A DNA stretch of 64,000 bases, taken from positions 496,001 to 560,000 of the forward strand of contig QYRS01000008.1 of assembly GCA_006503535.1 (NCBI GenBank). The letters run 5' to 3'. Shown here one piece after another: positions 23,918 to 34,486 of the stretch (the first letter of the stretch is position 1; the number at the start of each line of letters is the position of its first letter). A program made the position numbers and the translations under genes. The notes below the pieces were generated by a model, which was not told where the DNA came from, searched no databases, and saw nothing but the letters and a program-made list of their open reading frames with translations. Source of the DNA: Arthrinium phaeospermum. Its lineage: Eukaryota; Ascomycota; Sordariomycetes; Amphisphaeriales; Apiosporaceae.

Positions 23918-25599
23918 CTATATGCCCGCGAGCACAGTTTCCAACATACCCTGGACCTCAGTGGTCAACTGTACGGTCCCGGTTTCCTTGCTCACTCTGC
24001 GGCATAGAGTCTTGAATCCCTCTCCCAGCTCTTTGCTTTCGCCAGCGTACTCGCCATATAGGTCTAGGAGGTGTGTCGCTACATCAGTGCAGACACTCGT
24101 ATATCGAGGGTCGACAATATGTTTCTGAACCCAATCCATAACGGGCATAACACTCTCTTCATCCCTCCCTTCGAGAGCCTCACGCAACGCTGAGCGATGC
24201 CGTAAAGCCACAAGAAGGGTGAGCACAGAAAGGGGTGCGTATTGTTTTGACCTGGTGTCGAGGACACGGTCGAGCGCTGAAACGAAACGACCTCGTCGGA
24301 GATCCTTCTGCCAAGCTGTCTCCTTAGTCGACCGGCTCTTGTTCGCAGGGTTGCCAGCAATCACGACATCAGCACCTTCGCCCAGAAGATCCAAGCGGCT
24401 CTGGGCTGCACCAATACGCTTCCTCTTCGTCTTGACCTTGTCGTGTTGCGCAATATTTCCTGCAATCAGGGCTGCCATCTCTGCCTCGCGTTCCTTGGTC
24501 TTCGCAGCCTCCGGGCCAGTAAGTCGTGTTTTTATCGAGAGCTGGCCATTCTGCATGCCCACAGCAAGATGACGATCGTCATTGTTGGCTCCTGTTGTGA
24601 TGACGCGCACGGCCAAGATGGGCGAGGGGTATTTTGCGCCAGCGACAACGTTCCAACCTGTTGTTTCAAAAACCTTGACATGTCCGTCGAGACCACCAGA
24701 AACAACGCGGCTACCACCCGAAGCCAGCGATAGGGAAGTAACTGTCTTCTGGTGGTTCGAGATCATCTGGAGTGGCTTGGCGGCAACCAGATCGAGCACC
24801 GATATTTGCGAGTCGGAGGCAGCCAGAACTGTGGTTCCGGTCGTAAGGGGTAGAACATCCTCGATGGGCGATGCGTGCTTGAAAGTCATTACGGCGGCGC
24901 GGGGCGCACGAGGATCCCAGAGTTTGACCTGTAAGCCCGAGTTAGCAAAAGCCGTAGATGGGCGACGCTGCGGGCCATGATATTGCCATCACTTACAGTT
25001 GTATCGTAACTACCAGTCACAATCATGTTGGACATAGTTCCCGGCATGAAGGCACCACTGCGGACATAATCGGTATGGCCTACGAACGAAGATGTGCTGC
25101 CTTGGCTTGGGAGATCCCAAAGCCGGACGGTTTTGTCATCACTTGTGCTCATAAGGCTGGTCAAGTCGGCCGGAGAGAACTTGGTCGTCCAAACGGGCTG
25201 CTTGTGTTGGGTCCAAGTCTTCAGGATGGCGCGCGAGTTCACGTCAAAGACCTGTATCTTTCCCTGGTCATCACCAGCAACCATGATCCTGCCATCGCGG
25301 CGCACATCTCCGCTCCGGGCAATGTCGCCGAATCTCGTGATAGTCTTGACCAGCTTCCTCGTTCGAATGGAATACAATTGCACTCGCGTGCCTGTTGTGA
25401 CGGCGAACAAGTCACAGTTGGAGGAAGACGCATTGCTCAGGTTGGTGGAGGGGGACGTGATATGGGTGACGGGGTACTGCGTGGGCGAGGGGATGTTCAG
25501 CTGGTTCTTGAAAGTTTTCCAGTATCTCTGCTCGGCAGTGAATGGCTGCGGCCCAGAGGGCAGCTTGAGCTGCGGGAGGGGAGCGACTTCTGCAGCCAT
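23918..25599 (-). CDS. UTP15: UTP15, U3 snoRNP-associated WD40 protein
   Basis: Two exons, 25599-24997 and 24928-23918 (68-nt intron, GTAAGT donor, GCTAAC branch), give 537 residues, close to yeast Utp15 (513). The N terminus (LPSGPQPFTAEQRYWKTFKN) and a WD40 propeller follow the family: repeats ending SDDKTVRLWDLP and TGSYDTTVKLWDPR, then SNHQKTVTSLSLASGGSRV. The C-terminal third is the helical UTP15_C region (WQKDLRRGRFVSALDRVLD near residue 405, then LLVALRHRSALREALEGR). Utp15 belongs to the t-UTP/UTP-A subcomplex of the 90S pre-ribosome in the nucleolus, needed for early 18S rRNA processing. I chose MAAEV as start rather than the upstream in-frame MSHAL because it gives the family-typical N terminus. 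It is divergent from the enoyl-CoA hydratase gene. Confidence 0.93.
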
Positions 25600-26319
25600 G
25601 TTGTCGTCGTCGTGCTGTATGAACTGTAAAGCGTGCGACAAGAAGTTCCTGAATCTCGACGCTTCAATATTTTTTTACTGGGCCGTCGGTCAATTGGGTC
25701 GATATTTGCCGACTTTTTTGCTAGCTATTCCACCTCTAAACCAGAAAGCTGCTAGCTCGGCGATAAGAAGTGGACTTTGCTGCACGATAAAGCACGACCC
25801 CGGACCGTGGCTAGTACTTGTGGCTGGCCAGTTCAAATTAAGGTACGCGACGAGGCCCCAGTTACAAATCATGCACGTGCAACTCGAATGATAATTGCCG
25901 TACCTTCAGTAACACTTCTACTATTTCGTACTCCTGTTACACAATTGCCTTTTCCTGGCAATCTGAATGTCATGATCTCACTTTTTGAACTAGTAGGTAA
26001 GCAAGTGGTCAAGTACGCTTTGTCGTACTCTTTCCGGAGTTGTTAGTGGTTGCCTTCAATGAAACCAGGTGGGCATGTCACCCACACCAGCCAGCCAGCG
26101 CTATGTACACCATCAGTCAAGTCGAGGTAAGGGCCCCTGCTCTGCCTCGGCCCATCCATCACATAGCCATGCAACTTACCGAGCCATTGTGTCAGCCATG
26201 GAGAGTAGACACGCCTACTCCAACCTTTCCTGCCCGATCATAGAAGACATATTTCGTGCTTTTTAGCCACTGCAATTCAGTAATTCGTCGTTTCAGCCCC
26301 AGCCGCTCTCTCAGACAAG
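25600..26319. other. Divergent promoter region
   Basis: Shared upstream region of UTP15 (minus) and the enoyl-CoA hydratase/isomerase gene (plus). No other gene seen. Confidence 0.6.
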
Positions 26320-27278
26320 ATGCAAGACTATTCTCAATTCAAACACTTCAATGTGTCATCTCCCAGCGAATATGTGGCACACGTAGAAATCAACCGGCCA
26401 CAGAAGCTGAACGCCTTCATCGAGGCCATGTGGCTTGAGCTTGGCAAGATATTTGATAAGTTGTCGCACGATCCCGATATCCGAGCGGTGGTTTTCTCCG
26501 GAGCTGGCGACCGGGCCTTTACATCGGGGTTAGATGTACAGGCTGCTAGCCAGGGCGGAGCCCTCTCCGGCTCCAAAGGGGACGGGGCCAGGGCGGCAAC
26601 GTCCATGAGGCGCCATATCGACGAATTTCAGGAGTGTATCACCCGTCTGGAGAAATGCGAGAAACGTATGTATCACGGCTCTTTGGAAACATACCCTCAT
26701 GCTGTAGCTGACCAACTTGGTTGCCGGTAGCCATCATCTGCGTCTTGCACGGCATCTCCTTCGGCCTGGCCATTGACATGTCCTGCTGTGCCGACGTACG
26801 CATCTGCTCCAAAGACACTAAGCTGGCGGTCAAGGAGGTCGATATTGGCATAGCTGCAGACATTGGAACCCTGAGCAGGCTACCCAAAGTGGTGTCGAAT
26901 ATATCCTGGGTTAAGGACATCTCTCTGTCCGCGCGGATATTTGGCGCCGAGGAGGCACTCGCGGCGGGTTTTGTCAGTCACGTATATGGCAGCAAGGCAG
27001 AATCCATCACGGCCGCAATCAGTTGGGCTTCGCTCGTTGCCTCGAAAAGCCCGGTTGCTGTCCAGGGCACCAAAGAGCTGATTAACCATGCACGAGACCA
27101 TTCCGTCGCCGACAGTAAGAATCCATTTCGTCACCATTCTCCTGAATCCGTGCTTACATTGATGACAGGCCTGCGCTACACAGCCATCTGGAACTCGGCG
27201 ATGCTCCAAACCGAGGACGTGAAGTATGCTCTGCTATCCGGGATCAATAAGACCAAGCCGCGGTTTGCAAAACTGTGA
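26320..27278 (+). CDS. Peroxisomal enoyl-CoA hydratase/isomerase (dienoyl-CoA isomerase-like)
   Basis: Three exons, 26320-26665, 26731-27114 and 27169-27278, give 279 residues; introns are 65 and 54 nt. It is a crotonase-fold protein: VEINRPQKLNAF near residue 25, the first oxyanion-hole segment DRAFTSGLDVQAAS near 65, and the second, CVLHGISFGLAIDMSCCADV near 120. KEVDIGIAADIGTLSRLPK near 152 carries the Asp characteristic of delta3,5-delta2,4-dienoyl-CoA isomerases, and VADSLRYTAIWNSAMLQTEDV near 240 is typical of that subfamily. The last three residues, AKL, are an acceptable peroxisomal targeting signal 1. A role in peroxisomal beta-oxidation of unsaturated fatty acids follows from the family. 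It converges with TFB5, 171 bp away. Confidence 0.88.
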
Positions 27279-27449
27279 GATGAACCGAAAGGTCTCGGGG
27301 GGACGGAGACAGTATTAATATACCTTAGCTAGAGATGACGATCTATGATCTCGAGACTTGGCCCAGTTTCATGAATGCCGTCTATCCGTTGCACCAAGAA
27401 CGTCGCCCACCACGGAATGAATAAAAAGGAAACACCATGGCCAAATTCT

Positions 27450-27796
27450 CTAGTCCTTGACATCGCGATCCGAGTCAGAGTCCCTCTCGGGCTCCGTAAT
27501 CGTATCCTTCAAACGCTGCGCAATGTTAGTAAATGCAGGCAATCAGCAGAACCGAGCTCATGAGACGGACCTGGTCGAGCAGATATTTGAGCTGTTGCAC
27601 CTTGTTCTCCTGCACAACAAGATGCGAGTCGTCCAAGTCCTCAATGATGTACTCATTGTTCTCGCTGTTGATGTTGACAATGATGGACTTGATGGCAGGG
27701 TCGCACTCGACGAGCACACCTGAGAAAGGGATTAAACTGCAGTCGCTTTGGAGTGGAGTTTACGCATGATATCTCACCTCGAACAGCTCGAACCAT
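27450..27796 (-). CDS. TFB5: TFB5, TFIIH core subunit (TTDA homologue)
   Basis: Three exons, 27796-27778 (19 nt), 27719-27571 and 27515-27450, give 77 residues, matching yeast Tfb5 (72) and human GTF2H5 (71). The start [18 protein letters not shown], then [23 protein letters not shown] core (here [18 protein letters not shown]) and [13 protein letters not shown] follow the family closely. Tfb5 stabilises Tfb2/p52 in TFIIH and stimulates nucleotide excision repair. Intron 1 is 58 nt; intron 2 is 55 nt with a weak GTCCGT donor but a perfect TACTAAC branch and GCGCAG acceptor. The C-terminal tail is charged ([12 protein letters not shown]). Confidence 0.92.
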
Positions 27797-28914
27797 GGCG
27801 ACCGAACCTTCAGGCTGACTGCGCAGCCGAGTCTGTAGTTGAGAATTTGGCTAGTCCCCAGCGATGTATGCCCTGCGTACGACCGACCTTTTGTATGCCC
27901 GTTGTCAGATGCCTCACTCTTTCAAGTTGGACGGGAAGGGCGGAAGAATGGAACAGCCTCTAAGCCACAGACCGAGGTCCACTTATTAACTCATTAGGGT
28001 GGCAGTTTGGCGTTCCATATGAAGTGGGGGGTGACTGAGCGACGCTGTTGGTTGGAGGGTGGCGTCGCAGGGACATGGCAGTTTGCGACGCTGGGAAAAC
28101 TGCCGGTCTCCCGTGGGCCTGCGTGCCTGCCACTCAACGAACTGGTTTCTTGACACCACCCTCTTGATAGAGAATGACGAAGTTGACCTGCGCGATGGCA
28201 GGCTCGGCAACGTCGGTGCACCATGGGCGCTCTTCGCTTCTAAATGTTCCTTCAATTGCCTTCGGATAGTTTGACACTTCCCACCCATACCATTAGGCAT
28301 TACGTTCGGTGATATTTGCTTTTCCCACCTACATGACATGACCCAATACCTAAAGTACCTACCTAAGTTACTACCTACCTAAGTTTCTCTCATGTCGATG
28401 GTCGGTCACCAGAACGAGAGCAGTTGCTGTGGCAGTACGCGTTCGACCATATCGGGAATTACGCAAACGTCACCTCAACTTCAGACGGATTCCCACTCTT
28501 CCATCTTCTAATACTCTCGTCATTTTTCCTCTCGCCTATTGTATTCACGTTTATCCGTGTTTTTGACTTGTCAAGACTGGTTTTGGTTTGCCCTTTGCCC
28601 TCCACCAGCCTGTGCACGCAACGATTTGAGCGGGTTACCTTGAATTCAAGAGCTGGTCTCGTGAAAGCTCGAAGCGACATCCAGCCCATCTACTCAATCG
28701 CCACACAGCGATAGGCACCGCTTGGTCGTAAGTAGGACTCCAATTCCTGTCTGAATCCTCCGAATCCCATCATTAACGACTGGTTCTCAACTTAGTTGCA
28801 GGACCGCATCCGACATCTGCTGCCACCTCTTACATCTGGGGTCCATTACTGGTCAATTGGGCAACACTTCTCCACTTACACCAGGCTTCGCGAATTTCAG
28901 GGCAGCCAGGCAAA
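27797..28914. other. Intergenic; leader and promoter DNA
   Basis: It contains a short ACCTACCTAAGT-type imperfect repeat (about 28340-28390) and pyrimidine-rich DNA upstream of the PPxY protein, perhaps an untranslated leader with introns. No coding region supported. Confidence 0.5.
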
Positions 28915-29460
28915 ATGTCTTCAGACGATGATCCAGATTACGATGGGATGGGAAGCAACAACGCTCACCCATTTACCTGGGTTATGGTGCCTATAGTTGT
29001 GCTAGCTATCGCCGCCGTCTTGATGACCTGTATGCGCTATCGCAGGAGGAACAAGATGTTAAGGGCATTCGGCGCAAACCCACCCGACCGAGACCTGGAA
29101 GCGAGCAGGTACAGGCGCCCAGCAGGCGCATCGCGTTGGCAGTGGGCCGGTGCTGGGGATGCTCCTCGTGGTGCGGGGCGAAGAAGATTCGGGCTCGGCG
29201 TCCCCAGCCGAGAGGAAGGTTTGAACGAGCTGGGCGAAGCGCCACCGGCGTATTCCAAGAGTCCGCAACAGGACAGCCATATTGAGATGGGCACACCGGC
29301 AGCGTCCGTGGCGCCACCGACAACAGAATCCCATACGGCGCCTGGACCGAGAGGACCTGCAGATATCCGAGCATCCAGTCCTCCGGCATATGACGGTTCC
29401 TCCCCTAACGACTCTACCATTCCTTCAGCTCCACCCCCTGCGATTCTACCAACGCGTTAG
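28915..29460 (+). CDS. Single-pass membrane protein with two PPAY motifs
   Basis: A single exon of 181 residues. A short acidic N terminus (MSSDDDPDYDGMGSNN) precedes one transmembrane helix at about residues 20-41 (WVMVPIVVLAIAAVLMTCM) and a basic stop-transfer cluster (RYRRRNK). The rest is a cytosolic, disordered Pro/Ser/Arg-rich tail with two PPAY motifs (EAPPAYSK near 108 and SPPAYDG near 156). PPxY motifs bind WW domains of Rsp5/Nedd4-type ubiquitin ligases, so an adaptor or a regulated cargo at an endomembrane is plausible. The layout matches small ascomycete membrane proteins without assigned function. No signal peptide apart from the helix itself. Confidence 0.72.
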   Translation: MSSDDDPDYDGMGSNNAHPFTWVMVPIVVLAIAAVLMTCMRYRRRNKMLRAFGANPPDRDLEASRYRRPAGASRWQWAGAGDAPRGAGRRRFGLGVPSREEGLNELGEAPPAYSKSPQQDSHIEMGTPAASVAPPTTESHTAPGPRGPADIRASSPPAYDGSSPNDSTIPSAPPPAILPTR

Positions 29461-30034
29461 AGGGCGGTTTCATTGCGACGTTTGTACGATGTTTCATGCC
29501 AACAAAGAACGAGAACGTTAAAGATACCCTGGCAAATACGATATCACGACTTTCTTCTAAGGAGATGTTTTTAGCTGCTCTACTTGTGGCCAGCTTGGCC
29601 TCCATGCATTTCAAGTCGAGAGCCATAAATAAGAACATGTATACATAAGTACTGAAGAATCATTGCTTGACATTAACTACGATTCGATTCATGTGGACAT
29701 TGTATTTCACGCCATATAACCGACCTCCGAGCTCTTGCTGTTTTTTGCAATAGCAACAGCGATACCAATGATGAGTACTTAAGTAATCTCGGCTTGTAAA
29801 AACACATTTGAAGCTCTTCGAGATGGCATGTGCATACCTCGATCGCCTCATACTCTTTTCTTCTCCTAGGCCCTTTTAGTAAATTGTAGTGAATCGTTGC
29901 CGAGTACCAGGAATCGAAACATGGATTTGTTATGAGACGCGCAGGGGTAGTTTTCATGGCGATCACGGGCGAACATGATATGATGCCTGCTAAACGCAAG
30001 AAGAATCCGAGTCATGATTACGCTATATACCGTT
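29461..30034. other. Intergenic 3' flanks
   Basis: Spacer between the convergent PPxY gene and the mannanase. One weak B-box-like word near 29905-29935 is noted under rejected items. Confidence 0.55.
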
Positions 30035-31444
30035 TTACTGAATGTTAGCCACGTGGTTGGTAACTAAACAGGTCCAGTCTGAAGTTCCATCATAGACAGT
30101 GAAGCCATCATCGTGGGTTGGACCGTTGCTAAGTTGCACACCCAGCTGCCAGAAGAGGTCGCTTGCCATTCCCGGAGTCGCCAGTGATGTCTTCTGCCAT
30201 GGGCCTTCGTTTTGGCAGTGGTTCGTCGTCGTGCCATCTGCAATTCTTGGTCAATTTCGCCGAGGAGTAGGAAAGGGGTTGATAAAAACTCACATTCTTC
30301 CAACATGCAGGGTTTGCCAGCTGCGACGCACGCCTTGCCATGGGCCTCGATCCATCCATGACCCCAGTCGTAGTTGGTGCCCCAGTGGTCTGGATACATG
30401 TGAAAGGTGCCGAAGTCCAGCGTCTTGATCCCCAGGTTCTTGACGAAATCGGTTCCTTCGCCGTACTGGTAAGGATAACTGCCATCACCCGGCAAGCCCA
30501 TGCCTTCATCTCCCAACGTGACCATGTGGTTGGGATCGAGGCTCTTGACGTAGGCGGACGTGCTGGCGGCCCAGTTGTAGATGACATCGGTGCTGCAGCC
30601 GTTGCAGCGCGGCTCGTTGGCCAGCTCCCAGGCGAAGACGGCGGGCGAGCTGGCGTACCGCGACACCACGGCCTCGATGTACTTGCGGTACTGGGCCTGC
30701 GCGGCGGTGTTGGTGTACCAGCTGGTCTTGGAGCCGCCGAACGCGCTCACGTAGGCGCTGATGCCGCCATAGTCGTCCCAGTTGTTCACGAAGTTGATGA
30801 TGAGCTTGATGCCCCGGATCTCCGCGGCCGCCACGACGTAGTCCAGTCGCTGCAGGCCGTCGGCGCCCGTGTTGATGGTCGAGCCGCCCGCCGACAGGTG
30901 CTGGAAGTACACGGTGCCCGACCCGGGCTTGCTGGTGACGTCGTTGAAGCCCCAGACGCGCAGGACCTTGAGGCCGGAGTTTTTGAGCGTGTCGAGCGCC
31001 TTCTCCACGTCGTTGTTGTTGTTCAGGAACGAGATCCAGTAGCTGTTGGTGCCGGCGAGGTACTTGGTCCCGCCGTCCACGTTGAACTTGGTGCCGCTGG
31101 TGGACGCGAAGCTGGTGCTGGCGGGCACGTTGATCTTGGTGCTGGTCGCGGCGCTTCCAGACTTCACGCTGGTCTGGAGCGTGGTGCTGGGAGGAGCAGA
31201 CGTAGGCGCTGTGGTGCCTTCTCTTGGTCAGTGCCATTTCCATCTTCTTTTAATATAGGTAGATCTTAGATATTGGCATACCTGGGACGCATTGCGAGTA
31301 GTAATCGTTCGATACTTGACAGACAGCACCCTCAACGCACGTCTTGATACCGGTGTAGCCCTGGCCGCCGCATTGCGCCCAAAGCTGTTGCTGAGCGGAC
31401 ACAGCTCCTGAAAGAGAAAGCAGGCCTGCGGAAAGGTACTTCAT
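30035..31444 (-). CDS. Secreted endo-beta-1,4-mannanase, CBM1 + GH5
   Basis: Three exons, 31444-31282, 31217-30294 and 30237-30035, give 429 residues. A signal peptide ([17 protein letters not shown]) is followed by a fungal cellulose-binding CBM1 (residues about 18-54: [14 protein letters not shown], then four further cysteines and the aromatic face W/Y/Y). A Thr/Ser/Pro linker comes next, then a GH5 subfamily 7-like catalytic domain from about 90. The acid/base is in ELANEPRC (Glu near 256); the nucleophile is in CMLEEYG (Glu near 362), whose codons abut intron 2. [19 protein letters not shown] near the end is typical of fungal mannanases. It cleaves beta-mannan backbones outside the cell, with the CBM1 holding it on cellulose. 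Introns are 64 and 56 nt; the first acceptor (AAGAGAAG) offers two in-frame choices three bases apart. Confidence 0.93.
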
Positions 31445-32666
31445 GGTGTCGATCGCTCTGAGCTTTGCCGTGGGATGGAAGCGACTCAAGCAAAAGCTTC
31501 CAGAACAGGGCAGCCGGTTATCCTAGTTGCGTGCGACATGGTCATACTTATATAGAAGATTCTTGCTCGAGATGTTGCCATACCGAGGCTTTGCAGCGGG
31601 GCATCACACCCACGTCCGAAGGCGGCATTGCTCCCGAAATGACGACGGCTCGAGGTCCTCCTGCGGCCACTAATAGAGTAAGGAAGGTCGACAACGAGTT
31701 GCGCCCGGCAGCCATTGCGAGCCCCATGACTCGATCGAACATCTCATCTTTGGGGAAGGGGTTGCAGTCGTCGGTCGGTCCCTGGCACTAGACAGGGGTA
31801 ACCTGCACTCCACACACATATCGTCCGTGGGCAGAATTGATTGCCCCTACAACTTCAGATGAGGTGGGGGATAACTCATTCATGCACCAATGCATACCCC
31901 ATTTGGGACGTGTGGACACTGACCCTTTTCTCAAAGTGGCCGAGATGTCGTGATCTTGTAGAAAGGACATGGTGTTTCGGTGCTTCGAGAGGAGACCATG
32001 TCATAGCCAAAGCTGGATATTGGCGACAATACCTACCCCAAAGTCCAATTGCACATGCATGCTGGGGAACCATCGAATAAGCGGCTTCGGCGATATCCTG
32101 TTCAGGAAGTCGTCCAAGACGGCGCGACGTACCCCGGGCCCCCCAATTTGGCACCCAACTTAGACACGACATGCAAGTAGCCTCACCATGATGGTGTTGC
32201 CTGGGGTTCGGTATATCAGATGGAATATAAGTCACCAGTGTACTGGGCTCCGAATGAAAACGCCATGGCATAATTTGTAAGGCAATACGTCAACGTCAAT
32301 CCCGCAACTCCAACACTGCAGTTCAACATATGATGATGGTTTTATCCCCAGCAAGCTGGGTATGTCTGTGGGAAGATATGATAGGAATCTAGAACAACCA
32401 CAAGCATTGCTTCTCCTTTGATTATGGTATGTATGCATCTCTTGGTAGCTGATGACGTTGAATCTGCAATGGGAATGTCTTGCCTCGTGGCTTTTAATGA
32501 TAAAGAGACAACCACAGCTTGAGCCACGTGAAACGCTATGTCGTCGTATAAAATAATTACAAACGAACAGACACTCGGAAGTCGAATCAGTTGCGAGGAC
32601 TTGTGATTGCAGCAAACATCAGTATGGTACATTATTATCTAGGTACAATTCCGAATGAATTCTACG

Positions 32667-33008
32667 TTACTTGTTGGCGTAGTCAAACCATAGCGTTTGC
32701 CGGGGCAACTCAGGATAGAAAGCCCAGTTGTCGGGTTTCTGAACGAATATCGCTTCCATCAATGCCACTGACTCACCTTGGTCTTGACTGCCTGTAGACC
32801 CCGTGACGTGATTGCACTTCAATGTCCAAAGGAGGAATTTGTCTGTACTGCCAGGTTGAATGGCCTTGTTGGTATTCTGGGCTGAAAAGTTGGACGGATC
32901 ACCAAGTTGATCCCATACCGAACCAAGAATGGCGTCGAGGAGATGCCAACTGCTGTATGAGCAAGACACCATTGGGTGCCGCATAAACAAGACATCACGG
33001 ATAAGGCC
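32667..33008 (-). CDS. Weak candidate exon, unknown
   Basis: An open frame on the minus strand begins right after a good acceptor (CTAAC branch, AACAAG at 33009) and reads through about 113 codons to a TAA. It includes PMVSCSYSSWHLLDAILG and a C-terminal PELPRQTLWFDYANK. No upstream exon joins it in phase by any donor I could find, and no family is recognised. It may be part of a gene with an unusual first exon, a relic, or chance. Confidence 0.25.
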   Translation of the reverse strand, partial: GLIRDVLFMRHPMVSCSYSSWHLLDAILGSVWDQLGDPSNFSAQNTNKAIQPGSTDKFLLWTLKCNHVTGSTGSQDQGESVALMEAIFVQKPDNWAFYPELPRQTLWFDYANK

Positions 33009-34186
33009 CTTGTTGTTAGTCAAGAAACGGGGTCATTTATTTTTCCCTGTTGATCCAGCAGGACATGAGGTTGGATCTCTTCAACCCACTCAGCAAGTCT
33101 GTCTTCATATTACCTATCATAGTACTGGCGGTTGTGTGTGTAGATGGGGGAAGCACTGGCCTGGCGATATCCTTCCCGTCGAACATCAGTCATAGCATGC
33201 CCGGACTGACGTTGCCCTTGATCCCCTTCCCCGTTTGACCCCCCGTCTGGAATACAATACATATACCGATCCACATCAAGTAAACAAAGGCAAGGTAGGT
33301 GGCCACCCATATCCCTTGTTTACATCTGCCGTGTGTTCTCTGTGACAGCGTGTAGTTATCTTCTCACCTCACATAACTGGGCGAGGGCTCATACTGATAT
33401 GCCTCCTCGCAGCTTTCCCAGGTAGACTGACTTGTCTTCAAACCAAGATCACCCTCATCCTCGCCGAACGAGGGGTAACATAACAGAACCTTTAGAAAGC
33501 AAGAGGTAAGTGCATTAGGCCACGCAGCTTCCCTAACGTACCTGCCAAACTCACTCTTGGTTCACTACCATTTAGTGGTTGCCCTCCTTCCTTCCCCAAG
33601 GTTAGCATCAGGGGCCCGCTTATCCGCCAATACGCAGTGTACTTATTTGTTTTCTGCCACCATCCAGGGCAGACCTTCTCGATCTTTTCCACATCCACCT
33701 CTCACTTGAGTTCTCTTGCAGAGGAGTCCTCTTCACACCTTTTTCCTTTTCTCAACCGGCGGTCTTCCCTTCCGACTGCTTCACGTGGAACATCAACTTT
33801 GGAGTCTTCCACCGCTAATACGCACACAACCCATCCAACCTCACACGCATCATCAAGGCAAGTAAGATTTTCTTTTGATTTTCCTCCAGGTTGGTTTGGT
33901 TTCATTTTCCTGCTGTATTTATCTTGGTGTCTCGTCATCTTCCTTCCTCTTCCTCTCCCAACCTTTCATGGGTCTCCTCATCACCCATTCCATCACACAT
34001 ATACGAGCTTTCACTTCCCAATCACTTCACTTATTTTTTTTCTTTCATCCACCCTTCCATTACCTTGTGTCACATAACACAATTCTCCTCTTTCAATTCC
34101 AGGTCAACGTTTGGCTTGTACGGAGAACAACGCATCAACACATGGTTTGGTTTCTCTTCCTCAGGTATTGGAAATCCTCTGTCCCA

Positions 34187-34262
34187 CATCACACTTCATC
34201 ACTCGAGTCCAACCTCAGGTTCTGGACATCTCCCCACATTGCACTTCATCACTCGCGTCCAA
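34187..34262 (+). repeat. Imperfect direct repeat in leader
   Basis: The word CACTTCATCACTCGAGTCCAA recurs about 52 bp downstream as CACTTCATCACTCGCGTCCAA (one mismatch), within the pyrimidine-rich DNA before the zinc-knuckle gene. Confidence 0.7.
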
Positions 34263-34486
34263 CATAAACAAGGCCTTGATTGTTTGGCATCTCCCATCCA
34301 ATATCATACACTTGGTGTCCACAGGCCTGCTGTTTTCAGCCCTAGCCCATCCTGCTTTTCACATCCATCACTCTACCAGTCGTGTTCAGTTGAACATCAG
34401 TCTCTTTCACGCCTACCTTGTCCAATCCACCTATGCATACTTCTAACATATCCGTTCACAGCTCGTAGTCATCAAGGTTCATCAAG

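Larger units (their letters stand above)
31445..34486. other. 3-kb intergenic region with long pyrimidine-rich leader
   Basis: 31445-33500 has scattered short frames only; one weak candidate is listed separately. From about 33640 to 34486 the plus strand is strongly C/T-rich and lacks coding pattern, which fits a long 5' untranslated leader of the zinc-knuckle gene. A GTAAGA donor near 33862 and a TTCCAG acceptor near 34103 could bound a leader intron of about 240 nt. Confidence 0.45.

Noticed and set aside
29890..29935. Possible second tRNA on the minus strand (GTTTCGATTCC)
   Set aside because: The T-stem is mismatched and no acceptor or D-arm can be formed nearby.
30340..31269. 309-codon plus-strand frame over the mannanase
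   Set aside because: Antisense shadow with Gly/Val/Asp-rich nonsense composition; the minus strand encodes GH5 motifs.
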